Notes: a model not told the origin generated them from the letters alone. A DNA stretch of 64,000 bases from Mycobacterium stomatepiae (GCF_010731715.1 NZ_AP022587.1:2480001-2544000), one strand, 5' to 3'. Shown: positions 27,907 through 37,426, counted from the stretch's first letter. Made by a program: numbers and translations.

Positions 27907-27980
27907 TAGCGGGGACAGGATTCGAACCTGCGACCTCTGGGTTATGAGCCCAGCGAGCTACCGAGCTGCTCCACCCCGCG
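27907..27980 (-). tRNA. Initiator tRNA-fMet (CAT anticodon)
   Basis: The minus strand gives a 74-base cloverleaf beginning CGCGGGGTGGAGCAG, with D-loop AGCTCGGTAGCT, anticodon loop CTCATAA, T-arm GGTTCGAATCC and 3' end CCCCGCTA; CCA is not encoded. Initiator features are visible: the first acceptor position is unpaired (C1 opposite U72) and the anticodon stem has three consecutive G-C pairs (GGG/CCC). The foreign or decayed DNA lies on its 3' side, which is the usual side for integrative elements. Frames reading across it on the plus strand are artefacts. Confidence 0.95.
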
Positions 27981-28056
27981 TCGGTAAATACCAGGTTACC
28001 GAACTGGTGTCGAGCCGACCAAATCGCGCGCTCAGCGGGGGTATTAGGTGCTCACC

Positions 28057-28593
28057 TCAGTGTGAAGGCGGCTTCAGCCCGTACCGTTGCGCGATGTCGT
28101 CCATCCAGGCCGGCGACCCGTAGGTCAGCCCGTACTTGTCGGCGAGTTCGCCGAACTGGGGCAGCTCGTGCAGCGGTTTGCCCGTCGGGTCGTCCGCGTG
28201 CTCGACGAGCAGCTCGCCGAGTTCACGGAAGTAGTTCTCGAACCCGCCCGGAGTGATGATCTCGACGATGCGGCCCGGCACGGTGCCGGCGTTCCACATG
28301 GCGTGCATCTGCCCGCGCGGCTTGGTGATATCGCCGCCCGGACCGAGCACCACCTCGCTGTCCTCGGAGCGGAAGCCGATCTCACCCGCCAGCACAATTG
28401 AGTGCTCGTCCTCGCGGGTGTGCCGGTGCGCCGCGGTCAGCAAGCCGACCTCGAACGGATGCTCGACGATGGAGACCTCGCCGCCGTTGGTCTTGCCGGA
28501 CAGCTTGAACACCGCCCCGAAGCCCGGCAGCGCCACCACCTCGCCCTCCCCCGGCTGCACGACACTGACCCCGATTTGATTTCCCTCGGCCAT
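28057..28593 (-). CDS. Cupin-domain protein
   Basis: A 178-residue protein starting at ATG 28593, with GGGAGG about ten bases upstream; a longer frame to 28662 exists but lacks support. A single cupin barrel is visible: HRHTREDEHSIVLAGEIGF provides the metal-binding H-x-H...E motif and GQMHAMWNAGTVPGRIVEIITP the second motif. A helical tail follows (ADKYGLTYGSPAWMDDIAQRYGL). It probably binds a metal and acts as a small dioxygenase, isomerase or sensor. It is the last gene of the seven-gene unit beginning at 33322, 35 bases after the Dps gene. Confidence 0.85.
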   Translation of the reverse strand: MAEGNQIGVSVVQPGEGEVVALPGFGAVFKLSGKTNGGEVSIVEHPFEVGLLTAAHRHTREDEHSIVLAGEIGFRSEDSEVVLGPGGDITKPRGQMHAMWNAGTVPGRIVEIITPGGFENYFRELGELLVEHADDPTGKPLHELPQFGELADKYGLTYGSPAWMDDIAQRYGLKPPSH

Positions 28594-28628
28594 TTGAACT
28601 GCCTCCCGGTTCGGTGTTCCTGAATGGC

Positions 28629-29129
28629 TTAGGCGATGCCGTTCTCGGACTTGAGCAGCCACGCCTCTTTTTCCAGTCGATCAATGATCGCTTGCAACAG
28701 GTCGGCGGTCGAGGGATCGACGGCGTCAACACCGTCGTGCACGGCGCGCATCGTGCTCACGACGGCATAGATCCGATTGCTGATCATGTCGGCCGCCTCG
28801 GTGGCGTCGAGCAAGCCCGCCGGTATGGCGGGCACGGACGTCGTCGCGGCGACCGTGTCGGAGCGGGCGTCGGGAACCGCGTCCAGCGCGCGCACGCGTT
28901 CGGCGATCGCGTCGCTGGCCGCGCGCGCCGCGTCGACGATGGTGTCCAGCTGCAGATGCAGATCGCGGAAGTTGGTCCCGACGACGTTCCAGTGCGCTTG
29001 CTTGGCTTGCAGCTGCAGTTCGATCAAGTCGACCAGGACGGTCTGCAGATCGTCGTAGAAGCCGACCGGACCGTGAAACACGTTGACCTCGTGGGTATTA
29101 CGACGTTGGGTAGCCAGCGAAGTGGTCAT
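28629..29129 (-). CDS. dps: Dps-type DNA-binding ferritin-like protein
   Basis: A 166-residue four-helix protein with the Dps ferroxidase signature: AKQAHWNVVGTNFRDLHLQLD followed by ARAASDAIAERVRALD. Dps dodecamers oxidise and store Fe(II) with H2O2 and shield DNA. ATG 29129 is chosen because the family start is expected there, it has GAAGGGAA upstream, and it overlaps the nitroreductase stop by ATGA; the longer frame to 29282 would add an unrelated N-terminus. Its place in an operon with redox enzymes suggests an oxidative or electrophile stress role. Confidence 0.9.
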   Translation of the reverse strand: MTTSLATQRRNTHEVNVFHGPVGFYDDLQTVLVDLIELQLQAKQAHWNVVGTNFRDLHLQLDTIVDAARAASDAIAERVRALDAVPDARSDTVAATTSVPAIPAGLLDATEAADMISNRIYAVVSTMRAVHDGVDAVDPSTADLLQAIIDRLEKEAWLLKSENGIA

Positions 29130-29845
29130 GGGTGGTTCCCTTCGTTTTGCGGGCGATGCTTCAGTTCGCCACGGTCTGAGGCGTGCCAGAGCGGCTGTGG
29201 CACTTCGATTCCGAACGGCTTGCCCCAGCCGTTGCGAGATGAAACCTCGTGCACGGGATGGCGATTGGCCGCGACTCCCCACTTGCCCAACGGGTACCCG
29301 AGGGTCAGCATGGCCGACATCTTCCAGCCCTGCTCCACCGGAACCCCCAACAGCTCGTTCACCCGGTCCTCGAAATTGCGAAGCACCATCGTCATCACGC
29401 CGCCGACGCCCTCAGCGCGGGCGGCGAGCAACACACTCCAGATCGCCGGGTAGATGTTGGCGCCGCCGAGGTCGTCGATGGCGAAAACGAACAGCAGCAG
29501 CGGAATTTCTTCGAAATGGTCTGCCAGGTAATCCCCCGAGCCCTTCATTCGGCGCATCGTGTCGGCGTGAGCGGCCGGGTCCGCTCCCGGCGCCGTTGCC
29601 ACCATCGGTCCCGTCCCGGACTTGAATTTGTCGTATTCGATCGCGCGGACTTGCCGGTACAGTTGCGCGAACTCGCGGATGAGTTCCCGATCGTCGACGG
29701 CCACGAAGTGCCACCGTTGCGTGTTGCCCCCGTTGGGAGCGCGAACGGCCGCGTCGAGAATCCGCGCCTGCGTCTCCAACGGAATCGGATCCGGCCGCAA
29801 TCGCCGCATCATCCGGGTGGTGTAAAGCCCTTCGTAGATGTTCAT
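29126..29845 (-). CDS. Nitroreductase-family flavoprotein
   Basis: A 239-residue FMN-dependent nitroreductase fold: N-terminal MNIYEGLYTTRMMRRLRPDPIP (Arg cluster for FMN), APNGGNTQRWHFVAV, and the late ARAEGVGGVMTMVL and MLTLGYPLGKWG. Such enzymes reduce nitro groups or quinones, or act as oxidases. It follows the HD-domain gene by 17 bases and overlaps the Dps gene, so is cotranscribed. The substrate is unknown; with a flavin monooxygenase and HD hydrolases in the operon, xenobiotic turnover is plausible. Confidence 0.88.
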   Translation of the reverse strand: MNIYEGLYTTRMMRRLRPDPIPLETQARILDAAVRAPNGGNTQRWHFVAVDDRELIREFAQLYRQVRAIEYDKFKSGTGPMVATAPGADPAAHADTMRRMKGSGDYLADHFEEIPLLLFVFAIDDLGGANIYPAIWSVLLAARAEGVGGVMTMVLRNFEDRVNELLGVPVEQGWKMSAMLTLGYPLGKWGVAANRHPVHEVSSRNGWGKPFGIEVPQPLWHASDRGELKHRPQNEGNHP

Positions 29846-29862
29846 TTCGCTGTTCCTTTCCG

Positions 29863-30513
29863 CTACTCGGGCAGGGTGTTGTTGAGAATGAGGTCGACCA
29901 TGTTCCCCCGCTCGAACGTGGGGTCAAAGAACGCCAGCACGTCGTCGTTCATGGTCCCGAACGTGGTGGCCGGCCGATGCTTCATGCCGTCGTTGAACGC
30001 GGCCAGGATGCGGTTCTTGAAGTCCGGACGTGGGTGGGCGACGGTCACCGCGGCGATGTCCTCCGCGGTGAGTTGCTCGCGGCCGACGCCGACCACGTCG
30101 GTCTTGACACCGGCTGCCAGCAGCGCGGTTTCCGGGTCGAGGCGGGCGGGCACCTCGGGGGTTGTATGCAGCGCGATGCCGAGCCAGACCTTGTCGGCAT
30201 CGGCTTGTCCGACACCGTGTTCCAGCAGGAAATCGCGCGCGGCGTCGGCACCGTCGATCTCAAAGCGCTGGGTCGATGCGCGGTAGCGGGTGGCCAGACC
30301 GAGGTCGTGGAACATCGCCGCGATGTAGAGCAGCTCCGGGTCCGGTTGCAGGCCCAGGCGGCGACCGTGCAGCGCGCCGAATAGGAACACGCGACGGGAG
30401 TGGTGATAGAGCACGTCTTCTTCGGCGCCGCGAATGAACTCGGTTGCCTCGCGGACGAGTTCGGTGTCGGGGATCACGATGGCGGCGATGGTCTGCATCG
30501 ATTGAATGGCCAT
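29863..30513 (-). CDS. HD-domain protein, cyanamide-hydratase-like (copy 1)
   Basis: A 216-residue HD-superfamily protein. The metal-binding set is visible: HHSRRVFLFGALHGRRLGL, the HD pair in YIAAMFHDLGLATRY, and LGIALHTTPEVP. The pattern HSxRVFLFG...MFHDLGL is that of cyanamide hydratase/HD-type hydrolases, which hydrate or hydrolyse small nitrogenous molecules; phosphohydrolase activity is the alternative. It is paralogous to the protein at 32672-33322 (similar from DTxxxIxIPDTxLVRE to the NTxPE end), and both belong to the same operon. It lies 27 bases after the hydrolase gene. Confidence 0.85.
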   Translation of the reverse strand: MAIQSMQTIAAIVIPDTELVREATEFIRGAEEDVLYHHSRRVFLFGALHGRRLGLQPDPELLYIAAMFHDLGLATRYRASTQRFEIDGADAARDFLLEHGVGQADADKVWLGIALHTTPEVPARLDPETALLAAGVKTDVVGVGREQLTAEDIAAVTVAHPRPDFKNRILAAFNDGMKHRPATTFGTMNDDVLAFFDPTFERGNMVDLILNNTLPE

Positions 30514-30540
30514 GATTGCTTCTCCTCCATTGTCTTTTGC

Positions 30541-31260
30541 TCAGTTTGTGGTGTTGTCGAGGATCGCGTTGGCCACCTCGTCGGGATGGGTCAGCAATCC
30601 GTTGTGCGTGCCCGGAACGACGATGGGCTGCACGCCAATCCGGGCGGCGGATTCGGCCGCGGGCCGCGGCATCGCCAGGTCGTCGGCGCCGGTGATGTAG
30701 GCCATCGGGATCCCGAGATCGAGCGGATGGATGTCGAGGGCGCCGAGAAAGTAGCCACCGGGCTGAAGCGTCAACAGATTGGCCACGAACCGCTGCAGGT
30801 CGGGACAGACGCCTTGCATCAACTCCTGCTCGACGTATTGCAGGGTCGCCGGAACGGCGCCAAGCGGGGATTGCGTGATCCACCGCAACGCGGAAAGCCG
30901 TTTATCGGGTGGATTCTCGTCGATCAGCGACCTGCCGGGCAGTGGCACGTGCCCGTTGTAGTAGACGAGTTGCTCGACACGGCCGGCAAGCAGCGCAGCG
31001 GCGCCGGCGGCGGGGAAGCCACCTCAGCTGTGCGCGACCAACACCGCGCCGGATTCCAGGTGCCGCACCCGTTCGGCGATGTACTCGATCGCATCCCGCA
31101 GTTGGTATCTCCGCGAAAGGTCGTCGCCGTCGTTCATCCCCGGCAGCGTCAACGTGATCGCCCGATGACCCGCCGCACGGAGCCGCTCGGCGACCAGTCG
31201 CCACGACCATGCTCCATGCCAGGCGCCCGGAATCAGTACGTACGTCGACACCCGACTCAC
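30541..31260 (-). pseudogene. Alpha/beta hydrolase with in-frame UGA at the nucleophile elbow
   Basis: The frame opens with GTG 31260 (overlapping the monooxygenase stop as GTGA) and encodes VSTYVLIPGAWHGAWSWRLV, an oxyanion HG and ALTLPG-like strand, then VLVAHS. The next codon is TGA (31024-31026), after which the same frame continues GGFPAAGAA..., the cap, AYITGADDLAMP and the catalytic-His region VPGTHNGLLTHP to the stop at 30541. The family motif is GHSxGG, so the stop exactly replaces the residue after the nucleophile Ser (often Trp, Met or Tyr; UGG to UGA would do it). Nothing else in the gene is damaged. It could be a young pseudogene, a readthrough site or a sequencing error. Homologues are esterases/hydrolases of the EstA/salicylate-esterase type. 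Confidence 0.8.
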
Positions 31261-32597
31261 CCCACCATGCGCAGCAGCGTCGAAGGGCGGATCAACTCCG
31301 CACGCGGACCAACCATGTTCATCAGGCGCAGGAATCGTTGGGCCATCATCGGATCGGTTCGGGCAGCAGACACCATGCGGTCCACAAGAGCGTTCCGCAC
31401 CAGCACCGACATGGTGCGCCTCCCGGCTATTTGCGGTAACGCCAGGTCCGAACTCACCGCCGTCTGCCAAGCAACGCCAATCGCATTGGCACACAGACCG
31501 AAAACCCGCCGCGGTAGGTTACCGTCGCCCTGCGCAAGGCAATCACGCAGGATCAGCGCTTCGCTGGCCGCAACCGACATACCCTGGCCGTAAAGAGGAT
31601 TGAAACTGCACACGGCGTCGCCCATCACGATCAGACCGTCGGGTGTGCGCACCATCTTGTCGTAACGCCGCCACCGGTTGGCGGGAAACTTGTACTGCAC
31701 GACGTCCGCGAGTGGTTCCGCGGACCGCGCTACGGCCAGTACATGTGGGGGTGCGATGCCGTCCAGGCAATCGAACACAGCGGCGCGATCTTTGGGCGCC
31801 GGCTGTCCGGCGAGCGTCTGCACCGCGAGCATGTGGACGTCGTTCTCCCCCGCCGTCATCGCGAATGCCACTGGGCGGCTGGGTCGTGCCGCGGTGAGCG
31901 TCGAGTTCTCCCGCAGCTTGCCCGGCTCTACATAAACGGGCAGGCCCGCGTACGTGACGTGCACCTTCAACTGGTCTACCCGCGGCCGACCATAGCCGAG
32001 TTCCTCGAGAAATAGCGGTGTCCGCGAGCCCCGCCCGGTGGCGTCGACGACAAGGTCTGCCTCCCATGTGGTTTCGATGCCAGAGTCGCGCTGCGCCAAG
32101 ACGACACCGGTCACGCGGTCGCGCTCCCGGGTCGACGTCAGCCGCACCGCATCGCGGCCCTGCAGCAACTCCACGTTGGCTATGGCATGCACGCGGCGAC
32201 GCAGACTCCACTCGAGAAACGGCCGGTGCGCGTAGTGGATGACGATGGACCCGGGATCGGGAACATGGCCCGAACGCAGTAGCTGATCTCCGCCGAAAGT
32301 GATGCACAGCCGCGACAGGTCGCCGTCGTTCCACACGCGCGCGCCACCGGCGACCAGCTCGTCGAGGAATCCGGGAAGCAGTTCGTCCAGAATCCGGGTC
32401 AGCCGGGCGGGAGGAATGTGCGGCATGCCGCCCTGCGGCACCCCGCGACGCGTCTGCGGTCCGTCCGGGAGGACGTCACGCTCCACAACCAGCACGGTGC
32501 TGTAAAAGTCGGCCAGCACCCGCGCGGCCAGCAATCCAGCGATGCTGGCCCCGAGAACTATTGCGGTATCCCGAGATTGGGACACATTCGTGCTCAC
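31257..32597 (-). CDS. FAD-dependent monooxygenase/oxidoreductase
   Basis: 446 residues from GTG 32597, preceded by AGAGGAG; the longer frame to 33419 merely runs through the neighbouring HD gene. N-terminal dinucleotide fold: AIVLGASIAGLLAARVLADF with VVERD at the end of strand two. The central motif is LVVDATGRGSRTP and the FAD ribityl motif GDAVCSFNPLYGQGMSVAASEA. This is the p-hydroxybenzoate-hydroxylase-like fold of tryptophan-halogenase/geranylgeranyl-reductase relatives often annotated only as FAD-dependent oxidoreductase. It is the second gene of the operon, 74 bases after the HD gene, and its stop overlaps the hydrolase start. Substrate unknown. Confidence 0.88.
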   Translation of the reverse strand: MSTNVSQSRDTAIVLGASIAGLLAARVLADFYSTVLVVERDVLPDGPQTRRGVPQGGMPHIPPARLTRILDELLPGFLDELVAGGARVWNDGDLSRLCITFGGDQLLRSGHVPDPGSIVIHYAHRPFLEWSLRRRVHAIANVELLQGRDAVRLTSTRERDRVTGVVLAQRDSGIETTWEADLVVDATGRGSRTPLFLEELGYGRPRVDQLKVHVTYAGLPVYVEPGKLRENSTLTAARPSRPVAFAMTAGENDVHMLAVQTLAGQPAPKDRAAVFDCLDGIAPPHVLAVARSAEPLADVVQYKFPANRWRRYDKMVRTPDGLIVMGDAVCSFNPLYGQGMSVAASEALILRDCLAQGDGNLPRRVFGLCANAIGVAWQTAVSSDLALPQIAGRRTMSVLVRNALVDRMVSAARTDPMMAQRFLRLMNMVGPRAELIRPSTLLRMVG

Positions 32598-32671
32598 ATC
32601 GACTCCTCTGATGATCCCCGCGACACACGCGCCGGCAGTGTCGCGAGACGCCGGCTCGTCGCCGGCGGCGC

Positions 32672-33322
32672 CTACTCGGGCCAGGTGTTGGTCAAGATGA
32701 TGTCGACGAAGTTGTCGCGAGCGAACGTCGGGTCGAAATGCGCCAACACATCGTCGTTGACCGTGCCGAAGGTGCTCTGCGGGCGGTGCTCCATCCCATC
32801 GTTGAACGCAGCCAGGATGCGCCGCTTGAAATCCGGACGCGGATGCGCAGCGGTGACCGCGTCCAGCGCCTCGGGTGAAAGCTCGTCGCGGTCGATGCCC
32901 AGCACGTCGGTTTCGACGCCCGCAGTCACCAGGGCAACTTCGGGTGCCAGAAACTCCGGGATGCCGGGAGTGGTGTGCAACGCGATGCTGAGCCACACCT
33001 TGTCGGCGTCGGCCTCGTCGACGTCGTGCTCGAGCAGGAACGTGCGTGCTGCGTTGGCGCTGTCGACCTCGAAGCGCAGCTGCGAGGTGCGGTAGCGCTC
33101 GGTGAGGCCCAGGTCGTGGAACATCGCCCCGGCGTAGAGCAGCTCCAGGTTGGGTTCCAACCCGCGGCGACGTCCCTGCAGTGCTCCGAACAGGAACACC
33201 CGGCGAGAGTGGTCGAAGAGCAGGTCGTCTTCGGCTTCGCGGATGTGGGCGGTGATCTCGCGCACCAGAGCGGTGTCGGGTATCGCGATATCGGCAATGG
33301 TGTCCATCAATTGAATATCCAT
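32672..33322 (-). CDS. HD-domain protein, cyanamide-hydratase-like (copy 2)
   Basis: A 216-residue paralogue of the protein at 29863-30513, with FDHSRRVFLFGALQGRRRGL, MFHDLGLTERYR and LSIALHTTPGIPEF in the same order. ATG 33322 is preferred because GGAGGCGAG precedes it; ATG 33352 would add ten residues. As the first gene of the seven-gene operon it faces the GlxA-type regulator across about 100 bases. Two HD copies in one operon suggest duplication followed by specialisation, or hetero-oligomers. Confidence 0.86.
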   Translation of the reverse strand: MDIQLMDTIADIAIPDTALVREITAHIREAEDDLLFDHSRRVFLFGALQGRRRGLEPNLELLYAGAMFHDLGLTERYRTSQLRFEVDSANAARTFLLEHDVDEADADKVWLSIALHTTPGIPEFLAPEVALVTAGVETDVLGIDRDELSPEALDAVTAAHPRPDFKRRILAAFNDGMEHRPQSTFGTVNDDVLAHFDPTFARDNFVDIILTNTWPE

Positions 33323-33426
33323 GATCTCGCCTCCTCGTTGGTGTTGATGCAAGTTTGCGGGGGTACCGGCACATCGACCCTCGTCGTTCCAGCCGTCTTC
33401 TCCACAGAAAGCGACACAATGGTTTG

Positions 33427-34386
33427 GTGGCCGGATCGCGAGTGGTGGTAATCGTCGTCTACGACGGGGTGACGCTGTTGGACGTCGCGGGGGCGGGTGA
33501 AGTCTTCGTCGAGGCGAACCGGTTCGGCGCCGACTACCAAGTCAAGGTCGCATCGGTGGACGGGAACGACGTGACGAGCTCGATCGGGACCCGATTGGGT
33601 GTCACGGACCGCATTTCGGCAATCGATTCCGCCGATACCGTGATGGTCGCCGGCAGCGACAATCTGCCCGCGCAACCGGTCGACCCCGCGCTCGTCGACG
33701 CCGTCAGATCGCTGGCGGCACGGACTCGGCGCCTCGCGTCGATTTGCACGGGATCGTTCATCCTCGGGCAGGCCGGATTGCTCAGCGGGCGGCGCGCCAC
33801 CACACACTGGCACGAGACGCGACGATTGGCCCGGGCCTTCCGCGACGTCACCGTCGAGCCGGACGCGATCTTCGTCCGCGACGGCGACGTGTTCACCTCC
33901 GCCGGAGTCTCGTCGGGCATCGACCTGACGCTGGCATTGGTCGAAATGGACTACGGGACAGAGCTGGTCCGTGAAGTGGCCCGGTGGTTGGTCGTCTATC
34001 TCAAACGCGCGGGCGGCCAATCACAGTTCTCGGTGCTGGTCGAGGCTGATCCGCCGGCGGGCTCACCGCTGCGCTCGGTCATCGATGCGATCGCGGCCGA
34101 CCCCGCCCACGACCACAGCGTGTCGAACCTCGCGGCGAAGGCGTCGTTGAGTACCCGCCAGCTGACCCGGCTGTTTCAGTCCGAGCTGGGGATGACGCCG
34201 GCGCGCTACGTCGAGTTGGTCCGAATCGACTTCGCCCGCGCCGGACTCGAGGCGGGCCGGACCGTCACGAAGACAGCGCATCTCGCGGGTTTCGGCAGCA
34301 TCGAGACGCTGCGCCGGGTATTCGTCAACCACCTGGGCATCAGCCCGAAGGCCTACCGGGACAGGTTCCGCACCGCCTGCGCGTGA
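33427..34386 (+). CDS. GlxA-family AraC regulator (DJ-1/PfpI sensor plus AraC HTH)
   Basis: About 319 residues; GTG 33427 (TTG 33424 is possible) starts the conserved part. Residues ~5-165 form a DJ-1/PfpI domain: VVIVVYDGVTLLDVAGAGEVF and the nucleophile-elbow-like ASICTGSFILGQAGLL. The C-terminal ~100 residues hold two helix-turn-helix motifs (SVSNLAAKASLSTRQLTRLF; TKTAHLAGFGSIETLRRVF). GlxA-type regulators are transcription factors that control metabolic genes nearby. It is divergent from the seven-gene operon and is its probable regulator. Confidence 0.88.
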   Translation: MAGSRVVVIVVYDGVTLLDVAGAGEVFVEANRFGADYQVKVASVDGNDVTSSIGTRLGVTDRISAIDSADTVMVAGSDNLPAQPVDPALVDAVRSLAARTRRLASICTGSFILGQAGLLSGRRATTHWHETRRLARAFRDVTVEPDAIFVRDGDVFTSAGVSSGIDLTLALVEMDYGTELVREVARWLVVYLKRAGGQSQFSVLVEADPPAGSPLRSVIDAIAADPAHDHSVSNLAAKASLSTRQLTRLFQSELGMTPARYVELVRIDFARAGLEAGRTVTKTAHLAGFGSIETLRRVFVNHLGISPKAYRDRFRTACA

Positions 34387-34444
34387 AAGTGGCTGTGCCG
34401 TCCTGGCATTCAGTACGGCCCCGGGTAACGTGCCCCGTAGCGGC

Positions 34445-37426
34445 CTACTTCGTGTTGTTGTACTTGGTGATCGCGTCGTCGAGTCGCTGCAGCGCCGCGC
34501 CGTAGCCGGCGAAATCGCCCTTCTTCTGCGCGTCCCGCGCGGCGTTGATCGCGGTTTGAATATCCTGCAGCGCAGCGGCTTTCGCCGGCGACAAGGTTGT
34601 CGACCCATCCGGAGGCGGGGGCACCGCCGTGGGCGGCGTCCCAGGGCCGGGTGCCACGGCCGGCGTCGGCGGAGCCGCGGGCGGGGTCGCGGGTGCACCC
34701 GAATCGGTCGGAACGATCCCCGTCGCGGCCGCACCTGCGCCGGGCCCGAAGAGCCCGGTCAGCGCGTCGCCGACAGTAGGGCCGTAGCCGATCTTGTCGT
34801 TGTACATCATCGCCACCCGGATCAACCGCGGATACGACGAGGCGGCATCGCTGGCCCCCGGCGACGCGTACACGGGTTCGACGTAAAGCAGTCCGCCCTG
34901 AGCAACCGGCAGGGTCAACAGGTTGCCCCACCGTATTCGGTTCTGGTTGTCGCGTCCGATCACGCCGAGGTCTTGGGACACCGCGGGATCGGTGGTGATC
35001 GCGTTGTTGGCCAGCTTGGGACCATTGACCTGACCCGGGATCGTCAACACGGTGATCTTGCCGTATGTCGCGGGATCGGAGCTGGCGCTGATGTAGGCGG
35101 CCAGATAGTCGCGTTTGAACCTGTTCATCGCGCTGGTCAACTGATACGACGACGTATTGTCGTTCTTCGCAATGTTTTTCGCGACGATATAATACGGCGG
35201 CTGGTAGCTGCTAGCCGTCGGATTCGGGTCCAGCGGCACATCCCAGAAGTCAGAGGTGGAGAAGAACGTCACGGGGTCGTTGACGTGATACTTCGCCAGC
35301 AGCATCCGCTGCACCTTGAACAGGTCCTCGGGGTAGCGCAAATGCTCGGCAAGCTCGGGGGTGATGTCGCTCTTGGGTTTGACCGTGCCTGGGAAGACCT
35401 GCATCCAGGCCTTCAGAACCGGGTCCTGCTCGTCCTGCTGGTAAAGCGTCACGGTCCCGTCGTAGGCGTCGACCGTGGCCTTCACCGAGTTACGGATGTA
35501 GGAGACCTGCTTGTCGGGACCCAGCTTGTTGAACGCCACCTCGGTGGAGTCGGCGGTCGCGGACTCCAGCGACGTGAGCTCGGAGTACGGGTAGTTGTCC
35601 AACGTGGTGTAGCCGTCGATGATCCACACCAGGCGCTTGTTGACGATCGCCGGATACACCGCGCTGTCGGTAGTCAGCCACGGGGCCACCGCCTCTACCC
35701 GCGCGGCTGGATCGCGGTTGAAAAGAATCTTGCTGTTAGAGCCGATCACGCTGGAAAACAAGAAGTTTCGCTCGGCGAACTTGGCGGCGAACACGCTGCG
35801 GGATAGCCAGTCACCGATCGGGACGCCCCCCACCCCGGTGTAGGTGTAGTTCTTGGTTTCGGTGTTGGTCTCGTAGTCGTATTCGCGGTCGGCGCCGTTT
35901 TTTCCGACGATCGCGTAGTCGGCCGAGGTGTTGGAGATGACCGGCCCGTAGTAGATGCGCGGCTGGTCCAGCGGCGCCGGCCCGTCCGACACCACACCGC
36001 CGTTGGCGCCGACGACGTTGGCGAGAAACTCCGGGTAGCCACCGTTCTGGGTGGGGTCGTTGGCGATGCCGCGCACCGTGTTGGCCGGCGAAGCGATGAA
36101 TCCGTTGCCGTGGGTGTAGACGGTATGCCGGTTGATCCAGTCACGCTGGTTGTCGATCAGCCTGTCCGGGTTGAGTTCTCGGGCCGCGACCACGTAGTCA
36201 CGCAGGGCGCCGTTGCGGTCCAGGTAGCGGTCGATCGACAGCTGGTCGGGGAAGTAGTAGAAGTTCTTGCCCTGCTGGAATTGGGTGAACGCAGGGCTGA
36301 TGATGGTCGGGTCGAGCAACCGGATGTTCGAGGTCGTCGCGCGGTCGGCCGCGACCTGCTGGGCGGTGGCGGCGCCGTCGCCGCTGTAGTTGCGATAGGT
36401 CACCTGGTCGGCCGTCAGCCCGTACGCTTGCCGCGTCGCGGTGATGCTTCGGCCGATGTATTCGCTTTCTTTTTGCGCGGCATTGGGCCGCACGCTGATC
36501 TGCTCGACGATCAACGGCCAGCCGGCGCCCACGATCAACGACGACAGCAGCAACAGGACCAGGCCGATCGCCGGAATCCGCAAGTCCTTCAGCACGATCG
36601 CCGAAAAGACCGCGCCCGCACAGATCAACGCGATCGCCATCAGAATCAGCTTGGCCGGCAACACGGCGTTGATGTCGGTGTAGCCGGCACCGGTGAACGG
36701 CTTGCCGCCGCGGGTGTGTGACAGCAACTCGTAGCGGTCCAGCCAGTAGGCGATGGCCTTGAGCACCACCAGCGTGCCGATCAGGCTGATCAACTGAATC
36801 CGCGCCGAACGGCTCAGGGCGCCGGTACGGCCGGACAGCCGAATGCCGCCGAAGATGTAGTGCGCCAGCAGATTCGCGATGAATGCCAGGAACACCGATA
36901 CGAACAGGTAGCTCAGCACCAGCCGGTAGAACGGCAGCTCGAATGCGTAGAAGCCGAGATCCTTGCCGAACTGCGGATCCCTGATCCCGAAGCTCTGGCC
37001 GTGCAGGAACAGCTGGATGCGCACCCAATAGCTCTGCGCGATAACGCCGGCCAGCAGTCCGATGGCCGTCGGGATACCGATAGCCACCAGCCGAAGCCGG
37101 GACATCACCAGGGTGCGATACCGCGCGACGGGATCGTTGTCGTTACTGGGGACGAAGACCGGGCGGGTGCGGTAGGCCAGCGCGAGCCCGGCGAACACGA
37201 TGCAGCCGACCAATACGCCCGCGATCAGGAACACGACGATGCGGGTCATCAGCACGGTGGTGAACACCGAGCGGTAGCCGAGCTCGCCGAACCACAACCA
37301 GTCGACGTAGGCGTCGATGAGGCGCGGGCCGGCGAGCAGCAACGCGATCACACCGAGCGCGATCAAAATTAGAATCCGGCTGCGCCGAGTTAGCTTCGGC
37401 ATCCTTGCGGTGGGCCGCATCCCCAC
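34445..37426 (-). CDS. UPF0182 large membrane protein (Rv3193c-like)
   Basis: About 993 residues. Seven or so hydrophobic helices occupy the first ~320 residues ([41 protein letters not shown]), followed by a very large extracytoplasmic domain and a Pro/Ala/Thr-rich C-terminal tail. This is the UPF0182 family, universal in actinobacteria and of unknown function. The start is GTG 37426, with ATG 37420 as alternative. It lies 58 bases after the protease gene, the same order as in M. tuberculosis by memory. A stand-alone gene or a two-gene unit is possible. Confidence 0.93.
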   Translation of the reverse strand: MGMRPTARMPKLTRRSRILILIALGVIALLLAGPRLIDAYVDWLWFGELGYRSVFTTVLMTRIVVFLIAGVLVGCIVFAGLALAYRTRPVFVPSNDNDPVARYRTLVMSRLRLVAIGIPTAIGLLAGVIAQSYWVRIQLFLHGQSFGIRDPQFGKDLGFYAFELPFYRLVLSYLFVSVFLAFIANLLAHYIFGGIRLSGRTGALSRSARIQLISLIGTLVVLKAIAYWLDRYELLSHTRGGKPFTGAGYTDINAVLPAKLILMAIALICAGAVFSAIVLKDLRIPAIGLVLLLLSSLIVGAGWPLIVEQISVRPNAAQKESEYIGRSITATRQAYGLTADQVTYRNYSGDGAATAQQVAADRATTSNIRLLDPTIISPAFTQFQQGKNFYYFPDQLSIDRYLDRNGALRDYVVAARELNPDRLIDNQRDWINRHTVYTHGNGFIASPANTVRGIANDPTQNGGYPEFLANVVGANGGVVSDGPAPLDQPRIYYGPVISNTSADYAIVGKNGADREYDYETNTETKNYTYTGVGGVPIGDWLSRSVFAAKFAERNFLFSSVIGSNSKILFNRDPAARVEAVAPWLTTDSAVYPAIVNKRLVWIIDGYTTLDNYPYSELTSLESATADSTEVAFNKLGPDKQVSYIRNSVKATVDAYDGTVTLYQQDEQDPVLKAWMQVFPGTVKPKSDITPELAEHLRYPEDLFKVQRMLLAKYHVNDPVTFFSTSDFWDVPLDPNPTASSYQPPYYIVAKNIAKNDNTSSYQLTSAMNRFKRDYLAAYISASSDPATYGKITVLTIPGQVNGPKLANNAITTDPAVSQDLGVIGRDNQNRIRWGNLLTLPVAQGGLLYVEPVYASPGASDAASSYPRLIRVAMMYNDKIGYGPTVGDALTGLFGPGAGAAATGIVPTDSGAPATPPAAPPTPAVAPGPGTPPTAVPPPPDGSTTLSPAKAAALQDIQTAINAARDAQKKGDFAGYGAALQRLDDAITKYNNTK

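Noticed and set aside
27332..28123. Long plus frame through the IS remnant and beyond
   Set aside because: It reads through the terminator and across the tRNA-fMet gene (DRIRTCDLWVMSPASYRA is tRNA antisense translation), so its C-terminus is artefactual.
31024..31026. UGA as a selenocysteine codon
   Set aside because: The position is the variable residue of GHSxGG, not a redox site, and no obvious selenocysteine-insertion hairpin follows; a nonsense mutation is simpler.
31257..33419. 720-codon minus frame as a single long protein
   Set aside because: The N-terminal 270 codons are Arg-rich out-of-frame reading of the HD gene; the real flavoprotein begins at GTG 32597 with its own ribosome site.
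34430..35806. 458-codon plus frame opposite the UPF0182 gene
   Set aside because: Shadow of the real minus-strand membrane protein; no family motifs.
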